A DNA stretch of 64,000 bases from Ctenosaura bakeri (GCA_948474755.1 CAOLHI010000397.1:248001-312000); one strand, 5' to 3'; shown: positions 1-13,089, counted from the stretch's first letter. A program made the numbers and translations. The notes: generated by a model from the letters alone, not told the origin.

Positions 1-1010
1 ATCTAAGTTCACACTTCCTCGCACTCTGATGGCCTTATTAAAAATTCCAATTCAAATATATACTTTTAAGAACAGGTTATATGAGCAAAGACTTGCTCCA
101 AAACCAGTTTTAAAAGTGAACTCTGGTTAGCATTAACCATGATTAATGAACCAACTGTGACAGAACTATGGTTAATGATGCAAAGTAATAACTGCATGAA
201 AGAAGATGAAGCATGAAATCCAGTGCCCTGCAGGTACTCATTTAGAGCTTGGTTTCAAGAGGCAGGAGTTTCAGAACTAAGCACTACCTGGTGCTTAGAA
301 GAAAGAGAGCTCTTAAGATGTTCAATTGCTTTTCTGTCTCAGGCTTACACATTTAGAACATCTTTTTCTTCTAAGAACAATCATTTCTGATCTGCTCATA
401 ACAGTTACTTTGTGATTTTTTTAAAATAAAGGTAATATATCAATGGGATTCATACTATTTAACAGTTTTACCGGTTGCCTGATGATTACATATTAGTAAT
501 ATCTATTATTAAGGAGCACACCATAGAAAGCCAGCATTGAAAGCACCTTAAAAAAGTACTTTCAAACAATAGTTTAGTGAAGACTTGTGTAGTATCTTTA
601 AACATTTACAAAGTATTTGTCAGGTTGCACAACACTGAACCACCAAGGGTAAAAGTTTCTCTTTAAATCACAAAAATACTTTTAATAAGAGACTCAAGAT
701 TATAATGATTATTCTAAATGCCTAAAGCTCAAGTTGACATTAAGATAAAAATTATAATCTTTAAATAATGCACCTGAAGTGAAATCAACTGTTATAAAAA
801 CCACCCATTCCGTTTCATGTCAGATTGTTAACATCTGTTTCCAAGTTACAAGAAGTACGCTCAGATATTTTCCAGCATGAAACTTATTAAAAATAGGATA
901 TATCCAGTTAACATACTTTAGCTTAGGCTTAAATATGATTCCTTTAACTAAGTACAGTTGCAATGCAGCTAACACTAAACTTGTCAGAATCTCATGGTCT
1001 TAAAACTGAA

Positions 1011-1078
1011 GTGAGTTTAGATAACAAAAAAATTGCAAGTGCAAAGTGAGTTTAGATAACAAAAAAATTGCAAGTGCA
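1011..1078. repeat. 35-bp perfect tandem duplication
   Basis: The unit starting GTGAGTTTAGATAAC occurs at 1011 and again at 1046 with no mismatches over about 33 bases, then the copies diverge. It looks like a recent replication-slippage or end-joining duplication inside the intron. Confidence 0.9.
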
Positions 1079-1898
1079 TTAATTACAAACACAAGAAGTT
1101 CCCTTACATTCAGTCAGAACGGTGGTCCATCCTGACTTGATTACTGTAATACTCTTCAATGAGGTGCCTTTGAAGGTGGTTCTGAAATTTCAGAGAATGC
1201 AATATGCAGATATCTGGTTGTAGATGGGAGCCAGGCAGCTGGAACATGTGATATCAATACTTTGGGGCTTAATTCAAAGTACTAAGCTTTAAAGCCTAAA
1301 TAGTGTGCAACCAGGTTATTTAAGGGGCCACCTTCATCCATATGGATACGACTGTATTTTAAGACCAACTTCACTGGCCATACCTGTAGGGCTGTTAGGG
1401 ATACCTCTCAGGTTGGTGAGCATAAAGACTAAGGATTACTTGATAAATGCCACTGGCTGTGAAACATTTCAACAGGCTCTATGAACCAATTTATTTTGGA
1501 TAACTGCTTTATTTCTAATGTTTTCAAACTATGTTGATTACGTGTACATCTTTAGCTGATTTTTATGAACAGTTCCTGGCCTAGTATGAACAGTTTTAAA
1601 GTTGTTTATACAAATGTTTTGATACTGAGTTGCTTTAAACTGGTTGTTATTTTAACGTACTAGAGCTTTATATACTAAGATTATCTTTAATCACACTCTG
1701 TGTGGTCTACATCCTAAAAAGCAACTTGAAAATGTTTAAGTAAAATATTTATTACCTAGCTTGTGGGTCATGGCTGTTTCCCAGCCTGCTCTTGGAACTC
1801 TCTAAAGCTGAAGATGTTGAGAATTTGTCTGGGATCTTCTGCATATAAAGTATGCTTTCTACAATAAAGTCACAGACCTTCCCATATGTAGCTGGATC

Positions 1899-3013
1899 CA
1901 GGGATGTAGACTCAAGTCAATTGATTCTGACTCAAGTTGGACTCAAGTCACTTCAGTGACTTGACTTGGACTCAACAATAAATGGCACACTGACTTGACT
2001 TGATTCGTGACTTACCTATTTTTAGTAACTGACTTGCTGCCCTTGGTTCAGCAACATAACTCATTCATCTAGAAACCTTATGAGTGCATTTCTTGAAAGG
2101 GAGCGGCAAACATGTTAGACAATGGGCTTGAAGTGGAATCACAGAGCTGGAAGAGACCACAGGGGCCATCCAGTCCAACCCCCTGCCATGCAGGAACCCA
2201 CATCAGGGTACTCTCGACAGATGGCCATCCAGCCTCTGCCTAAAAACCTCCAAAGAAGGAGACTCCACCACACTCTGAGGCAGCATATTCCACTGCCAAA
2301 TAGCTCTGACTGTCAGGAAGTTCTTTCTGAGCTTTAAGTGGAATCTCTTTTCCTGTAGTTTGAATCCATTGCTTCTTACCTTAGTCTCTGGAGCAGCGGA
2401 AAACATGCCCACTCCCTCCTCAACATTGCATCCCTTCAAATATTTAAACATATCCCCTCTTAATCTTCATTTCTCACTCCCTAAGCCAGTCCTCATAGGG
2501 CATGGCTTCCAGACCCTTCACTATTTTGGTCACCCTCCTCTGGCGACCAAAATGGTGAGGAAGTTGAGATCTATTTGGCAGCCTGTCCCCATTGCATATT
2601 GGAGGACTCTTCTAAAACTTATCCTAATAGCAGACGACAAGACTTGCCACAAGAGCACAGGGCACGTTTCTCAGGAACAGCAAATGTATTAGGCAATAGG
2701 CTTGAGGAGGAAGGATCCTTCTTTCTAAAGCTTTTGAAGCTTCAGTAATGAAGAATAAGAAGGATCCTATTCCCTACTTCCAAAAAAGCCTCCAGCTTGA
2801 GGAATGGGGAGTAAGGTTGATCCTATTCCCTACTTCTGAAGCTGACCCTGGAATCCCACTGGCCCCCATACACCTCCACCTCTTTTTCTCTGTTAAAGTT
2901 GGCTCCTGTGCTGGAAACTTGACTTGAAAATATCATGCAAGGATTTGAGACTCGACTTGAGACTTGAAGGTACAGACTTGAGATTTTGAGTAAAAGACTT
3001 AAATACATCACTG
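1899..3013. mobile_element. hAT-like DNA element, interrupted by CR1
   Basis: The left end CAGGGATGTAGACTCAAGTC and the right end (reverse complement CAGTGATGTATTTAAGTC) form an imperfect terminal inverted repeat of about 18 bases, with the CAG start usual for hAT transposons. The sub-terminal sequence is built from repeated GACTTGA/TCAAGTC blocks on both sides. Candidate 8-bp flanks agree only partly (GCTGGATC versus GCCAGACC), so the class is tentative. No transposase is present. Confidence 0.4.
2133..2560 (-). mobile_element. CR1 LINE 3' fragment
   Basis: The minus strand reads MFKYLKGCNVEE then KLQEKRFHLKLRKNF and SLEVFRQRLDGHL, the C-terminus of CR1 reverse transcriptase followed by the short CR1 3' UTR. 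The related copy at 27.0-27.4 kb has the same order. It is truncated at the 5' end and carries stops. The flanks at 2103-2132 and 2677-2705 resemble each other. Confidence 0.8.
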
Positions 3014-5819
3014 GCCAGACCCAACTAAATCTTTCACCAATTTGTATGTATCTAAGAAGCCTGTGGATCCAATCTTCACCTTAGTTAAGTTCCATTCCAT
3101 TCAATGAGATTTGTACAACAAAATTCATGATACCCTATGACCGCAGAGCTAAACAGCTGACTCTTGCATATACATATGCCTAGATGATTTCTGCGTCAGT
3201 GTTGTCTAATTAAAAAGACATCACATATTCCATTAGGCATCTATGCAAAGAGCTGACAGAAAAAGATCTCACAGTGAAGAATAAATCTCACATTGTGAAA
3301 AGTAGCCTATCATATTTAAGGTAATTTGCTTCAAATTATGCACTTTTATTGAAGAGTTAAAAAAAAGTAATCATGAATCTTTTCATTTAGATAAGGTTCT
3401 TCTACCTCATTTTAAACACCAACTTTGAGAAACTCTGGGCACACATTTTGCATTCCACAACATTATAACTAGACAAAATGGATACAGTCATTATGGCATA
3501 CTGGGCTGCTTCCAAGATCACCTTCCACTGGAGAATGAGAACCTCTGGATGCATTCCAATATACTTAATAGTTAAATACCTTTCTACTGATTTCCACTAT
3601 TTAATATAATTGCTCTTTTATTTGGAATGAAAAATGTTGAATCTTAATGTACATGAATAATTTCCAAAAATAAGGTATCTGAAACTATATTCTTAACATA
3701 CAACTTTAGTATCCATTTCTTCAGGAAATGCTTCTCCCAAGAATTCTGATGGCTACATAGACAGTCCATTATGTGCAGCTATTAACTGCATACATGCAAA
3801 GCTGCAAGGATAAAATTATCAATTTAATTTCATCCCACATCAGCATGTTTTTCCACATATAACCTTTAGGGAATGCTATTTCTTAAATAAGGGGTAATTT
3901 TCACCGTTTGGGAAAAACCTGTAACTATTTGAACACTGAACTCCCTGGCCTCCCTGAACTCTCTCTTTACTATGCTGTTCTGATGAAATTGTAACAGTTC
4001 TTTCAACTTTATTGTGAAGAATACGTATTCTGTTTTGATGGGATTAATTATGACATATTCTTTTTATTCTGTTATTAAATCTAATGGACAGAAAAGTGAT
4101 TTGCAAATGTTTAATAAGTATTTAAAGTAATACCTAATTATAGCACTAAAGATTTCTAACATGCCTCTGTTCTTCAAAGACAGTTTCCTCTTCCTTATTT
4201 ATAGGTTCCACCATATATCATCTTCATCTTTACTTGTACTTTGCCTTTCCCCCAAACTGAAGGAAAATAACACTTAAACATATTGCAAAATCCATCTTAC
4301 TAATAAGTAGCCTACATGCTGAATTTCAGTACAGTCTCCCTTAAGTACCTTTAAGAGCTACTTCTCTTTAAACCTCTTAAGAATTCTAATTTGCTGCACT
4401 TTATTAATTCTGCGGGCATGTAGCTACAGCAACTATGTAGATCTGTACTTGCTGACAAAGACACCTTTTATCAAAGGGATTTTTGAATCTTAGCAGGCCC
4501 ACACAACTTAATTCTCCAGAACTATTCAAAGAAAAGCAGCCCTGTAGCACTAACTTTTGAAAGAAGCAATTTAGGCAAAACTCAACATGTTTGCATAAGG
4601 AACAGATGTTCCATTCAAAGTGAAAGGCTGCAGGCAAAACAGTCTCTGGAGAAGCGTCTCCGTAAAGTTGTGCTTCTGCATCTTTCACGTATGCTTTTTA
4701 AAATACACATGGGCAGGTTTTCTTATTTGAAAACACAGTTAAGTTATCTTAGGGTCCCATATAATGAAATGCACGATACACAGTACAGTGTATGTAAAAA
4801 ATGTTTCTTTAAAAAATATTTTTTGAAAAACAGACTATATCCCCCAAAAATCTACTTTCAGCATCCTTGCTCCCCCAAACCCCTTATTTAAGAAAAATTT
4901 CTCAGTAAAACTGATAACTGTATAAAAGGCCCATGTATAACTATTCCTCTAAAACCAAGATGAGTAAAAATCATGGAGTCAGAAATATTGGAAATCCACA
5001 ATCTTTGCTTCAAAGAATTACATGTCCATTTGCAAAGTCACACTGCTCAAGCTAGAGGGTGTTCACTTTGTTGAACATCCATAACCTGAAACACACAACT
5101 GTGGAAAATGTTTAAAAAACAGTATCACAGTTTAATACAGTGTACCAAGTACTCACCAGTAACAATGTTTTCTTCTTTCCACTTTGATTCCACTAAGAAT
5201 TCCACTAATTGTTTCTGGCTTTGCTTTTAAAAATAAAAACTTACAGCCCTTCATAAAATGGCTATGTTGCTGAGTTCCCAAAACCAAGGTTTAAAAAGGC
5301 AGCTCAATACAATTCAAATGAGGATCAACAACAAAGTAATAATAATAATAAAAACCTTTCCTTAAACAGTGAAGCTTAAAATATCCATTCTGAGATTTTC
5401 AATCATGGAGCAACCTTGGACGCTGCTGATTCCCTGAAGCAGCTGCAGTAAAAATTCTGCCACATTCTTGCCTTTTGCATGGTTTCTCAGCTAGAGCAGA
5501 TCATAACAGGCTTGCAAACAACTGCTCCCCAAATGAAAGCTAAATTCTTCTTCTGCAGTGAAATGAACCAAGTTTCAGTGCTCAAGAGTGACTGACAGTA
5601 TTGCCAGCCAATCAGCTTGTGTTTTTCAGGAAAATCACCCCTTAATTCATTCAAAATTAGGTCATCTGACACTATTTGAAATGCTATTGGCTTAGAATGA
5701 GCATAGTGTTTTAGCCTAATCAGGAAAAGGACACCCATCTATGCCTTCTTGGATTTAAGACATCCTTGACTGCATTACATACTGTGGATATTTGAAATAA
5801 AAGGTGAATGCAGACTTAC

Positions 5820-6211
5820 CAGAGCTTCCCAACTATTAAAGGGACGGAGTTCTATTATTCTCTGAGCCTTTTTCTGAGAACACTGTGGGATCAAAGTGAG
5901 TTCACTAAGAGAAGCATCTTGCAGAAAGCTAAGTATTTTAGCTCTGTAACCGTCTTCCATCACTTCATCACCACTGCTGTAGTCTTCATCAAGGGAGCTA
6001 CCAGCTTCCGAGGCAGATTCATAGTCCCCAAGTTGTGAGTCCTTTTTAGTGCTCCAGATTTTTTTCTTTTTATCTTTTTTCCTGAAGCCATTCTGAGATT
6101 TTGTAGAAAATTTCTCTTTGAGCTTCATATTAGTGTCATTCTGATGATAATGAGTATTAATGGAGACCTCCTTTCCATTTGAAACTTCACTTTTGGAAGG
6201 ATACTGTGTAT
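5820..6211 (-). CDS. SMARCAD1: SMARCAD1 coding exon 8 (linker to ATPase)
   Basis: 392 nt: completes codon 319 (Asp) and encodes codons 320-449. Landmarks in order are [24 protein letters not shown], a Lys-rich KKDKKKK, the acidic [19 protein letters not shown], and the conserved [13 protein letters not shown] then [10 protein letters not shown], all collinear with human SMARCAD1. The SNF2 ATPase would follow from the next exon, outside the window. The acceptor ATGTACAG/ATACAC at 6211 has a (GTT)n microsatellite as its pyrimidine tract. Strong donor CTG/GTAAGT after 5820. The first 6 kb of the window hold no further recognisable exon. Confidence 0.97.
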
Positions 6212-6218
6212 CTGTACA

Positions 6219-6246
6219 TACAACAACAACAACAACAACAACAAAG
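6219..6246. repeat. (CAA)n microsatellite at a splice acceptor
   Basis: Nine CAA units; on the gene's strand this is (GTT)n, lying immediately before ATGTACAG, the acceptor of the exon at 5820-6211. It supplies most of the T content of the polypyrimidine region. Confidence 0.9.
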
Positions 6247-7479
6247 ATGTAAAGAACTTACAAGTAGACAGTAAAAATTAGAAGGAAATAACAAGCTACC
6301 AGTACCTATGTTCCAGAATGTTTCCATTTCCTCATTTGAAAACTTTTTAAGCACTATTTGCCAGTTTCCCCATGATCACATTACTGCTCTGATACTTGAC
6401 ACAATTGCAGCAGATTTTTTTAAAAAAGTACATTTAAAACTTTACCTTTATCAGTATACTACACAGGGTAGATATCCATTTTAAAATCAGGAACAGTTAT
6501 TTATTGTCCATTTTCTACATACCTCTTATGGGTTAGATCAGAGCATTAACAAACATTGCTTTTTACAGTTTTTATTAAATGCAGTGAAAGGATTGTATAC
6601 GAGAATAATAAGTTATGTATGTATTGAGTGCAGTGTCTTGTCCTCTAGGATACTAGTAGTGAATAGTATTTTACATCATGTATTTTACATTCTGCAAATC
6701 TGTTTTAATGAAATAATTACATTTAATAGGAAAACATTATATAGTAAAACATGCTTCTGTACTAGTAATCAAAGCTTATCCTACATTTTTATATAACCTT
6801 ATATTTTAAAATTCTGGGTCCTACGGCACATTTTAAAATACTTTTGAGTGGTTGTGAGATATTTTCTGTAAACCAATGTAGACCTTTTTGTTGAGTCCCA
6901 TTTTCAGTTCTTTTAGCACTGTTGTCAGCTTATTTAACTAAATATTCAGTTATTTATATTTCTCTGCAGTAATAAATATTGCTTTGAGGGGACATTTACA
7001 GAATTGGACTATATAGTAAAAATCTGCAGGAAAACAGTAAGCTGTACCCTGATAAATGAGCTTACATTTTATCCCTGTTTTATGGAGGAAAATGTACATT
7101 ATGTATATTATGCAGAATGTATATTATGCAGAAATCTAGCTGCACGTTCTTTAAAATAAAAGCAGTTAGCTCCATTATATTTAAGAAGTGTGTATTACCA
7201 AGCTGAAGCAATTAAACCTAATAGCATAATACTTGAAATAGAACTTGTGCTGCTCAAATAGCAGCTTTCATAAACATGGTAAATTGCTTTTAAAACTGAC
7301 AAAAACTCTGGTATGTGTGTGGAGGGGAAGGTGCTGGTCTAAGTAAACATCAAAATTCCGCTGGACAGCTGTACATTCTTGTGAAGATGTCAGTCAATCT
7401 TTAAAAACTGGTCTCACTGGAAATGGAAGTAGTTGACTGATTTCTTCAAAAAGAATGAAAGTGATCTGATAACAATAGG

Positions 7480-7900
7480 TTTGGACAATTAAAACTAATT
7501 ATTACTAAATGAAAAGTGTAAAAGTTGATTTAGAGACATATTCTGTTTGTTGTTTTAAAATGTTGTTTTTCTATAGATGAGTATTATTCTTATCTGATCA
7601 TTAGTATAAAATAATCTAGAATAAGTTAATGATTATGAACTTGAGAAATTAAGTATGTAATTAAAATGATAAGTGACAATAATTATGGAATAAATGTATG
7701 ACTTAAAAGGTGTTAAACACACTCTTAAGTAATATGAACTGTTTGCAATATGGGCAGGAAACAGTTTCAGTTATGTTTTGTTTTGTTAGTATTTGTTTTA
7801 GTTCTGTGTAGATATCTGTTAATATTTGTATGGATTTTTTTGTTATTGTTTTAATGTTTTGTATGTTTTTCTTATTTAATAAAAAAATATTTTTTAAAAT
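7480..7900 (+). mobile_element. Probable L1 3' UTR fragment
   Basis: AT-rich sequence ending in TTATTGTTTTAATGTTTTG, then TTTAATAAAAAAATATTTTTT, in the style of the 3' tail of the L1 copy at 24.1-25.2 kb. No coding remnant is left, so this is a tentative call. Confidence 0.35.
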
Positions 7901-8039
7901 AATTAGATCTCCAGTTTACAAACTGATCTCAACATTTAAGGGTACCATAAATATTACAACCTATATTTAACAAACCGGCACATTCTCTTAGAGAGTAACA
8001 GCTAGAACAGCATCAATGTATACAAGAGGTCTGGGGAAA

Positions 8040-8145
8040 TTTGGCTCTGAGATATTTGCACCAGTACCATAATTCCTCACCATTGGCCATGCCAGTTAAG
8101 GGTTTTGACAGTTGAAGTCTAAAACATCTGAAGGGCCATTTCTGA
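8040..8145. mobile_element. Eroded palindromic hAT-like MITE
   Basis: Contains the pair CATAATTCCTCACCATTGGC and, inverted, GAAGTCTAAAACATCTGAAGG. The consensus arm, seen better at 37498-37610, is AGATGTTGGTGGACTGCAGT. Related copies lie at about 29365-29500, 34090-34170, 35755-35860, 38275-38395, 38945-39050, 41205-41305 and 46320-46418. Confidence 0.45.
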
Positions 8146-9327
8146 TCCAGAAAGTTAACAATTTAGCATCATCTCCCTTTAACTTTTCATCAGTAACTAC
8201 TGCTCCTAGGAAGAGCCAAAATCTGCAAACTGTCCAAACGTATGGGTGAGAAGTTCACTTCCTTCAATGCAAAAATACCTGGTCCTGGTATAATGCAAAT
8301 AGAGTGGATCTTCCATGGTCACTGATAAACTTAGGCATACCATTTGCAGAAACCACAGCAGCTACAGTTACTTCTAAGGAATGGAGACTGGCCATCTTGT
8401 GTCATTCCATTCAGTGCCTTCATTCACAACATACTAAAAATGCCTCGTTTTTTGTATTAACTTTTGCTCTCATTGTTAGCTGCCTTAGATGGCTACTATT
8501 AGACAAAATGATAGAAATATTTTAAAATAAAGAAGCCTGTTCCATCCTTTTTTTTAAAAAAAAAGGAATCTATAATTAACTGCCAGCCATTAACATAATA
8601 GATGCTCAAGCCTATCCTATGAGCTTATTCTCATATTTTCCCACACCTCTGAGTAACCTCTGATTCCCTTTTTAAGCACATAGAGAGCAATCATTCACTA
8701 TGCCTTCATTATCAAAATATGTTCTGATTTAGTCCATGAACCAAGAGCATTACTATATTAGTATAATGTACAACATTATAATCTTATTCTACTATTCTAA
8801 CAACAGAATTGCATGAGAATAAGTTTTGATTGGCAATAGCAGTTTTATCATATTATTGAGATGGCCAAAGCAGTATTTTCTAATTTAATCAGGAAGTTTT
8901 CTATTGATTTTATCACTGGTATTTTCTATCTACACCACAAGACTTTTACAGGTATTTTACTAGATATTTTCCCCACCTGCCATAAGGACATCAGTCAGAT
9001 AGGGCCAAAGCACCTCATTTGATAAACAGTTAAAGAAATCACACATCCTATAAATTTTCTAATTTATTAATCAGATAATCCAACTATACCTACTGGGCCA
9101 TACTGGAGATCTAGTACAGCATGCTGCTTCCTACAACACGGAGGCAGACACTTCTGAGAAGATCATGAACAGGACACGAAGGCAATAATTTTCTTCAACT
9201 ATCTCCACCCCGTAAGAGACTTGTATTCAGACTACACAGTGTCTCTGGATAATGATGTGGTATATAGCTGTGAATAATAACTACTAACAGCATTGTTATC
9301 AGTGAAGCTGCATGACTTGTAACTTAC

Positions 9328-9463
9328 ATGTTTCAAAGAATACGGGCCTGAAATGATCATTCCACCATCCTTGCAATGGAACAGGCTTGCAACATTTCAG
9401 ACAGATAGGGTAAAGCAGTTCTTGCAAACAATGTGCGTATGTGCCACCTGTACAGATACGCAT
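9328..9463 (-). other. Cys-rich open segment with splice-like borders
   Basis: On the minus strand an acceptor-like TTTGCTGCCCCAG precedes 9463 and a GTAAGT donor follows 9328. The 136 nt between are open and encode a Cys-rich peptide with CLKCCKP. A second frame reads CVSVQVAHTHIVCKNC before a stop, so it may be an old zinc-binding domain with a frameshift. I cannot name a family. It does not fit the SMARCAD1 phase order, since exons 7 and 8 already join correctly. Confidence 0.25.
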
Positions 9464-11829
9464 CTGGGGCAGCAAAGTGTTTATTTTGAGGGCATACATT
9501 CTCTGAATTTTATTTATTTAAAAGTGCACTATGGAAAAAAATATGAAAGGGGCAGCACGGTGCTGTTTTTTTTAAATCCTGGCTTGTTTGAGGCCTTCAA
9601 CCACACCATATTCCACAAGTTGCCTTGCCACCATCCCAAAAGGGAAAGAATCCAGGAACAGCAAGTTGGTTATAGGGCCCTCCCTCACACTGTTTCACAA
9701 ACAAAATACCCAATTTTCCAGCTTCAGACTTCTGGCCATTACCCTTTTTCATTTTCTGTTATTTTTCTTCCACAACTCTAGGAGAGTTCCAGGAGCAGAA
9801 ACTGTCCCCAGGCCCACTCCAATTGCCTACCTCATTCTAAAACATGACAGTAGGCCAACATATTAGGCACAATCTCTTAATTAGATCCCAGCTAGTCTGA
9901 AGATTTTAGCGAGCACATCCTCAGTTCTTTATTCATTTGTATGCAATGTTGTCAGTTACTGGCATGAGCTCAATAAGCGACAGAAGCTTGTACACACACG
10001 TATTCTGCATGCATATTTCTAGGCAGTTATCTGCAGGGATTAAAGATTTAATGTACAGAAGTTGAGGAGGAGAGATGGATCTGCCAATGAACACAATGTG
10101 AAATTAATACAGTGTATATCTTTATTACTTGCCTCCAAAATGGAGATGTCAGAGGAAGAAGACCTGCAAATTTCGTGCTATTTGGATAGAAAAACCAGTG
10201 TTTAGGAAGGAGACTGGCTCTGGCTAAGTTAGCAAAGAAGGCTTTGGCTGTCCTTATGACATCTAGCATTGAAACTGTGGTTCTTAAATAGCAGAATGTG
10301 GAAACATAATCTATACATACGTATCTTTCAGAAAACGACATGAGATTTTGCCATTTTACTCAACACTGATTTCCGATCTATCACATGGGTTAGCACCTTT
10401 GAACACATTATTTGGAAACTTTGCACAGGCTTTGATCCTAAGGTTCTCTTCTTCTAGCAGAAAGTACTTCTGTTCACACAAGGCCCTACCCTGGCACAGC
10501 CTTCAACGCACATTTCATCTTCTTTCAGTGGATGTCCCAAACCCCATAACAAGACCTTGAGGAGTATAGCTATTATAGAGGGAAGGAGAAGACAGGAAAC
10601 TCTCATAAATGTTAACATGAAATAATCTGCCTAGTGTGCTCGCTTTAAAAGAAGCAAATTGTAAAAGCTTTTTCTAAAAGCTTTTTTGTATTAAAAAGCC
10701 AATGGAAGAAATGTGAAGGCAGACAAAAAAGAATGGTAATGAAGGTGTTGCTGTTGAGAATACTAGTACTAACATGTACCAGTTGCCTGGCAGAAAACAC
10801 AGATGAAACTTTATCTAAACGGAAGCAGAAACTCCCATCAAGGTTGACATGAAAATTAAGAAAGTAGTGTATTTGTCTATCAGAAGTGGGATTTAGGAAC
10901 AAAGAAGGGGGGATATGAAAATGCTTGGATGTAGCTTGGAAGAACTGTATTAAGCACGTCAGTCTGTATGAAGAATGAAACAGACTACAACTACAACAGT
11001 TTGCTGTCTAAAAGAATCCAGTAGTAACTGAAGAAATGAATGAGCATTAAGGAAGAATGAGAGTGGCTGCTTAGGACGCGTGGAATGCATACAATGCTGT
11101 AGCAATTTTACAGATCTCTACACATGGAAAAGATGACCAAATGAGGGGAAAAGAATGGCAGGGATCTACAGAAGCACTATCATGTTACTTCTGCTCAAGT
11201 GCTGAGAATTTGGGGGCTTGCTCTCCTTTGCCCCCTATAGCAAAGTCACCCTTGCCTTGAAGAGTATTCAAAGGACTGCAAACAGAGAGAACAACAGATA
11301 ATGAGCAAGGGTGGGAACTTTGTGGCCCTCTTTGTTGTGGATATTCAACTATCAGCATTCCTCACTCTGGATATGTTGCCTAGGGCTGGGGGGAATTGTG
11401 GGGGGAAGAATCATCTAATGAGCCACAGTTGATTGACTGGCTGCTTGAAGTTGCAGTTCAATAACATGTGAATAGCTACACAATTTCATCCATGCTTTAC
11501 ATGGAAAGGCCCTAGGCTCAAAGCTTTTACCAAAAAGATACACATTATGAAAATATATTACAATAGCTCTCCCTAAAATTCTTACTCAAGATTTAGACAA
11601 ATAAGAGGTCCTCAGGTTTTAATCCTTTACAAAACCCTTGATGGAAAGAGACACATTTTCACACATTAAATTCAATATAGGATTTTCCCCTTATTTAAGA
11701 CCACTGCCAAACATTCCTACAAAAAGATAATACAACTCCCTCAGAGAGATAAAACATATTAAAGCAGTTAAAAAGATCTGTACTTCTTAGGTTAATAATA
11801 CATATTGACAAAAGTGAAGTAATTGTTAC

Positions 11830-11914
11830 CTTCTTGATCTTCCATAAATACCCTTAAAGACTCCAGAGCTTCCTGATATATCCAGTTATGTTCCCGAAGC
11901 ACATCCCTCAGTTC
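11830..11914 (-). CDS. SMARCAD1: SMARCAD1 coding exon 7 (rest of CUE2)
   Basis: 85 nt, codons 291-318 plus one base: [18 protein letters not shown] then [10 protein letters not shown]. It aligns closely with human [27 protein letters not shown], the second and third helices of CUE2. Acceptor CATAACTAG/GAACTG at 11914, donor GAAG/GTAACA after 11830. The adjacent flank at 12-11.9 kb shows no other coding signal. Confidence 0.95.
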
Positions 11915-13089
11915 CTAGTTATGAAAGATATCACAAGAAATCCGGTATAGTCACTGAAATAATAACCTATAAAGAGCAAGGTATTATCACATTTGCACAC
12001 ATTGCCACTTATGCATTATTAGGAATCTTCACATTTACAAGGAAGGCATATAAGAGTGTTTCTTCTTTAGTGAGTGCTTAAAGCTGAAAGTAGTCCAAGG
12101 GAACTTAAAAAACCCAGAAACACACTAGCCTAAGTTCCAGAAGAGAATACGGCAAGAATTTACCCAACTCTTTTGGAACTTGATAATAATTTTCCTTTCT
12201 ATTTCTTCAGTGGACTGCCCGTTGAATCTTCAACTAGACTACTCCAATACCATATGTATTAATAGCAAACTCATTCTCCAAATCCAAGTGCTGATTCTTA
12301 TGCAGTCAAAACACAGCACCATCCACACAAAAGGGTATCACCATGTCTGCAGAAATTCCATGCCATGCAGAAGAGATTTCAAAAAAAGAGTTCAGAAACA
12401 AATTCAAATAGTGGAGAAAAAATCAAAAATAGTTCAGTGAGAAATGAGCATGCTCAATGGTCCCATAACCAACTGCCATTGGGTGGGAGAGAATGAAATT
12501 TATCAGAGTATTCTGAAAAGGCATGACTGGCTTCAACCTTGAACGAGAACACTGCATGCTGCAACATTCTGTTGTTCCCCTACCCTATCAATTTACACTT
12601 CAACCATCAAGGTGCACAGTATGCAAGGCAACTGTGATAATGTAGCAAAAGTCTATACTGGAGCACACTGCAGAACAGTAGGTGAAATCAAAAAGGAACT
12701 TATCCCATCAAACAACACTATGATATATTTGTTTACTTAGGGAAGAGTGCCACTCAATGCAATGAAGCTTGTACCCAACTTAAATGTACAAAGGATTGCA
12801 AGCTTAGGCATAATAGAGAAGTTCAAAGTCATGTGACTGTTAAATCATAATGCATTCCCCAAGTTCCCATAACTTTAGCAGTCAAGTGGGAGTGGAAGAT
12901 ATATTACATATACCATCAGAGAAGCAGCTGCATATGCCAGAAGGTTAAAACAATGTAACGGAACCACTTGATTTCATTTATACAACCCCAAATTTCATTT
13001 TAAAAGGAGAGGCAGCCATATTTAGCTTTCTATATAATCTATATATACAGATTGTATGAATCATAAATTTTGTACCAAACACAACATAC
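11915..13089 (-). other. SMARCAD1: Intron, no feature recognised
   Basis: About 1.2 kb between the two CUE2 exons. I see unique-looking AT-rich sequence without clear repeats or coding signal. Confidence 0.7.

Larger units (their letters stand above)
1..5819 (-). other. SMARCAD1: Intron sequence (left edge), no exon recognised
   Basis: Intron following the FNSWEAL exon, at least 5.8 kb. It contains a 35-bp tandem duplication (1011-1078), a hAT-like element with a CR1 fragment inside (1899-3013), and otherwise AT-rich unique-looking sequence. A region at 4404-4690 and one at 5487-5738 are open on the minus strand for 80-95 codons, but neither resembles any SMARCAD1 exon or a family I recognise. 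Confidence 0.8.
6212..11829 (-). other. SMARCAD1: Intron 7-8 of coding exons; L1-like tail and hAT-like MITE
   Basis: 5.6-kb intron. It contains a (CAA)n microsatellite at 6219-6246 next to the acceptor, a probable L1 3' UTR at 7480-7900, an eroded palindromic MITE at about 8040-8145, and a Cys-rich segment with splice-like borders at 9328-9463. The rest (9550-11829) shows nothing I recognise. Confidence 0.7.

Noticed and set aside
4404..4688. 94-codon minus-strand frame
   Set aside because: No similarity to SNF2 domains or other known proteins; probably chance or an old repeat.
5487..5738. 83-codon minus-strand frame just left of the last SMARCAD1 exon
   Set aside because: Does not match the SMARCAD1 sequence expected after FNSWEAL, and the preceding donor is strong. 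No family recognised.
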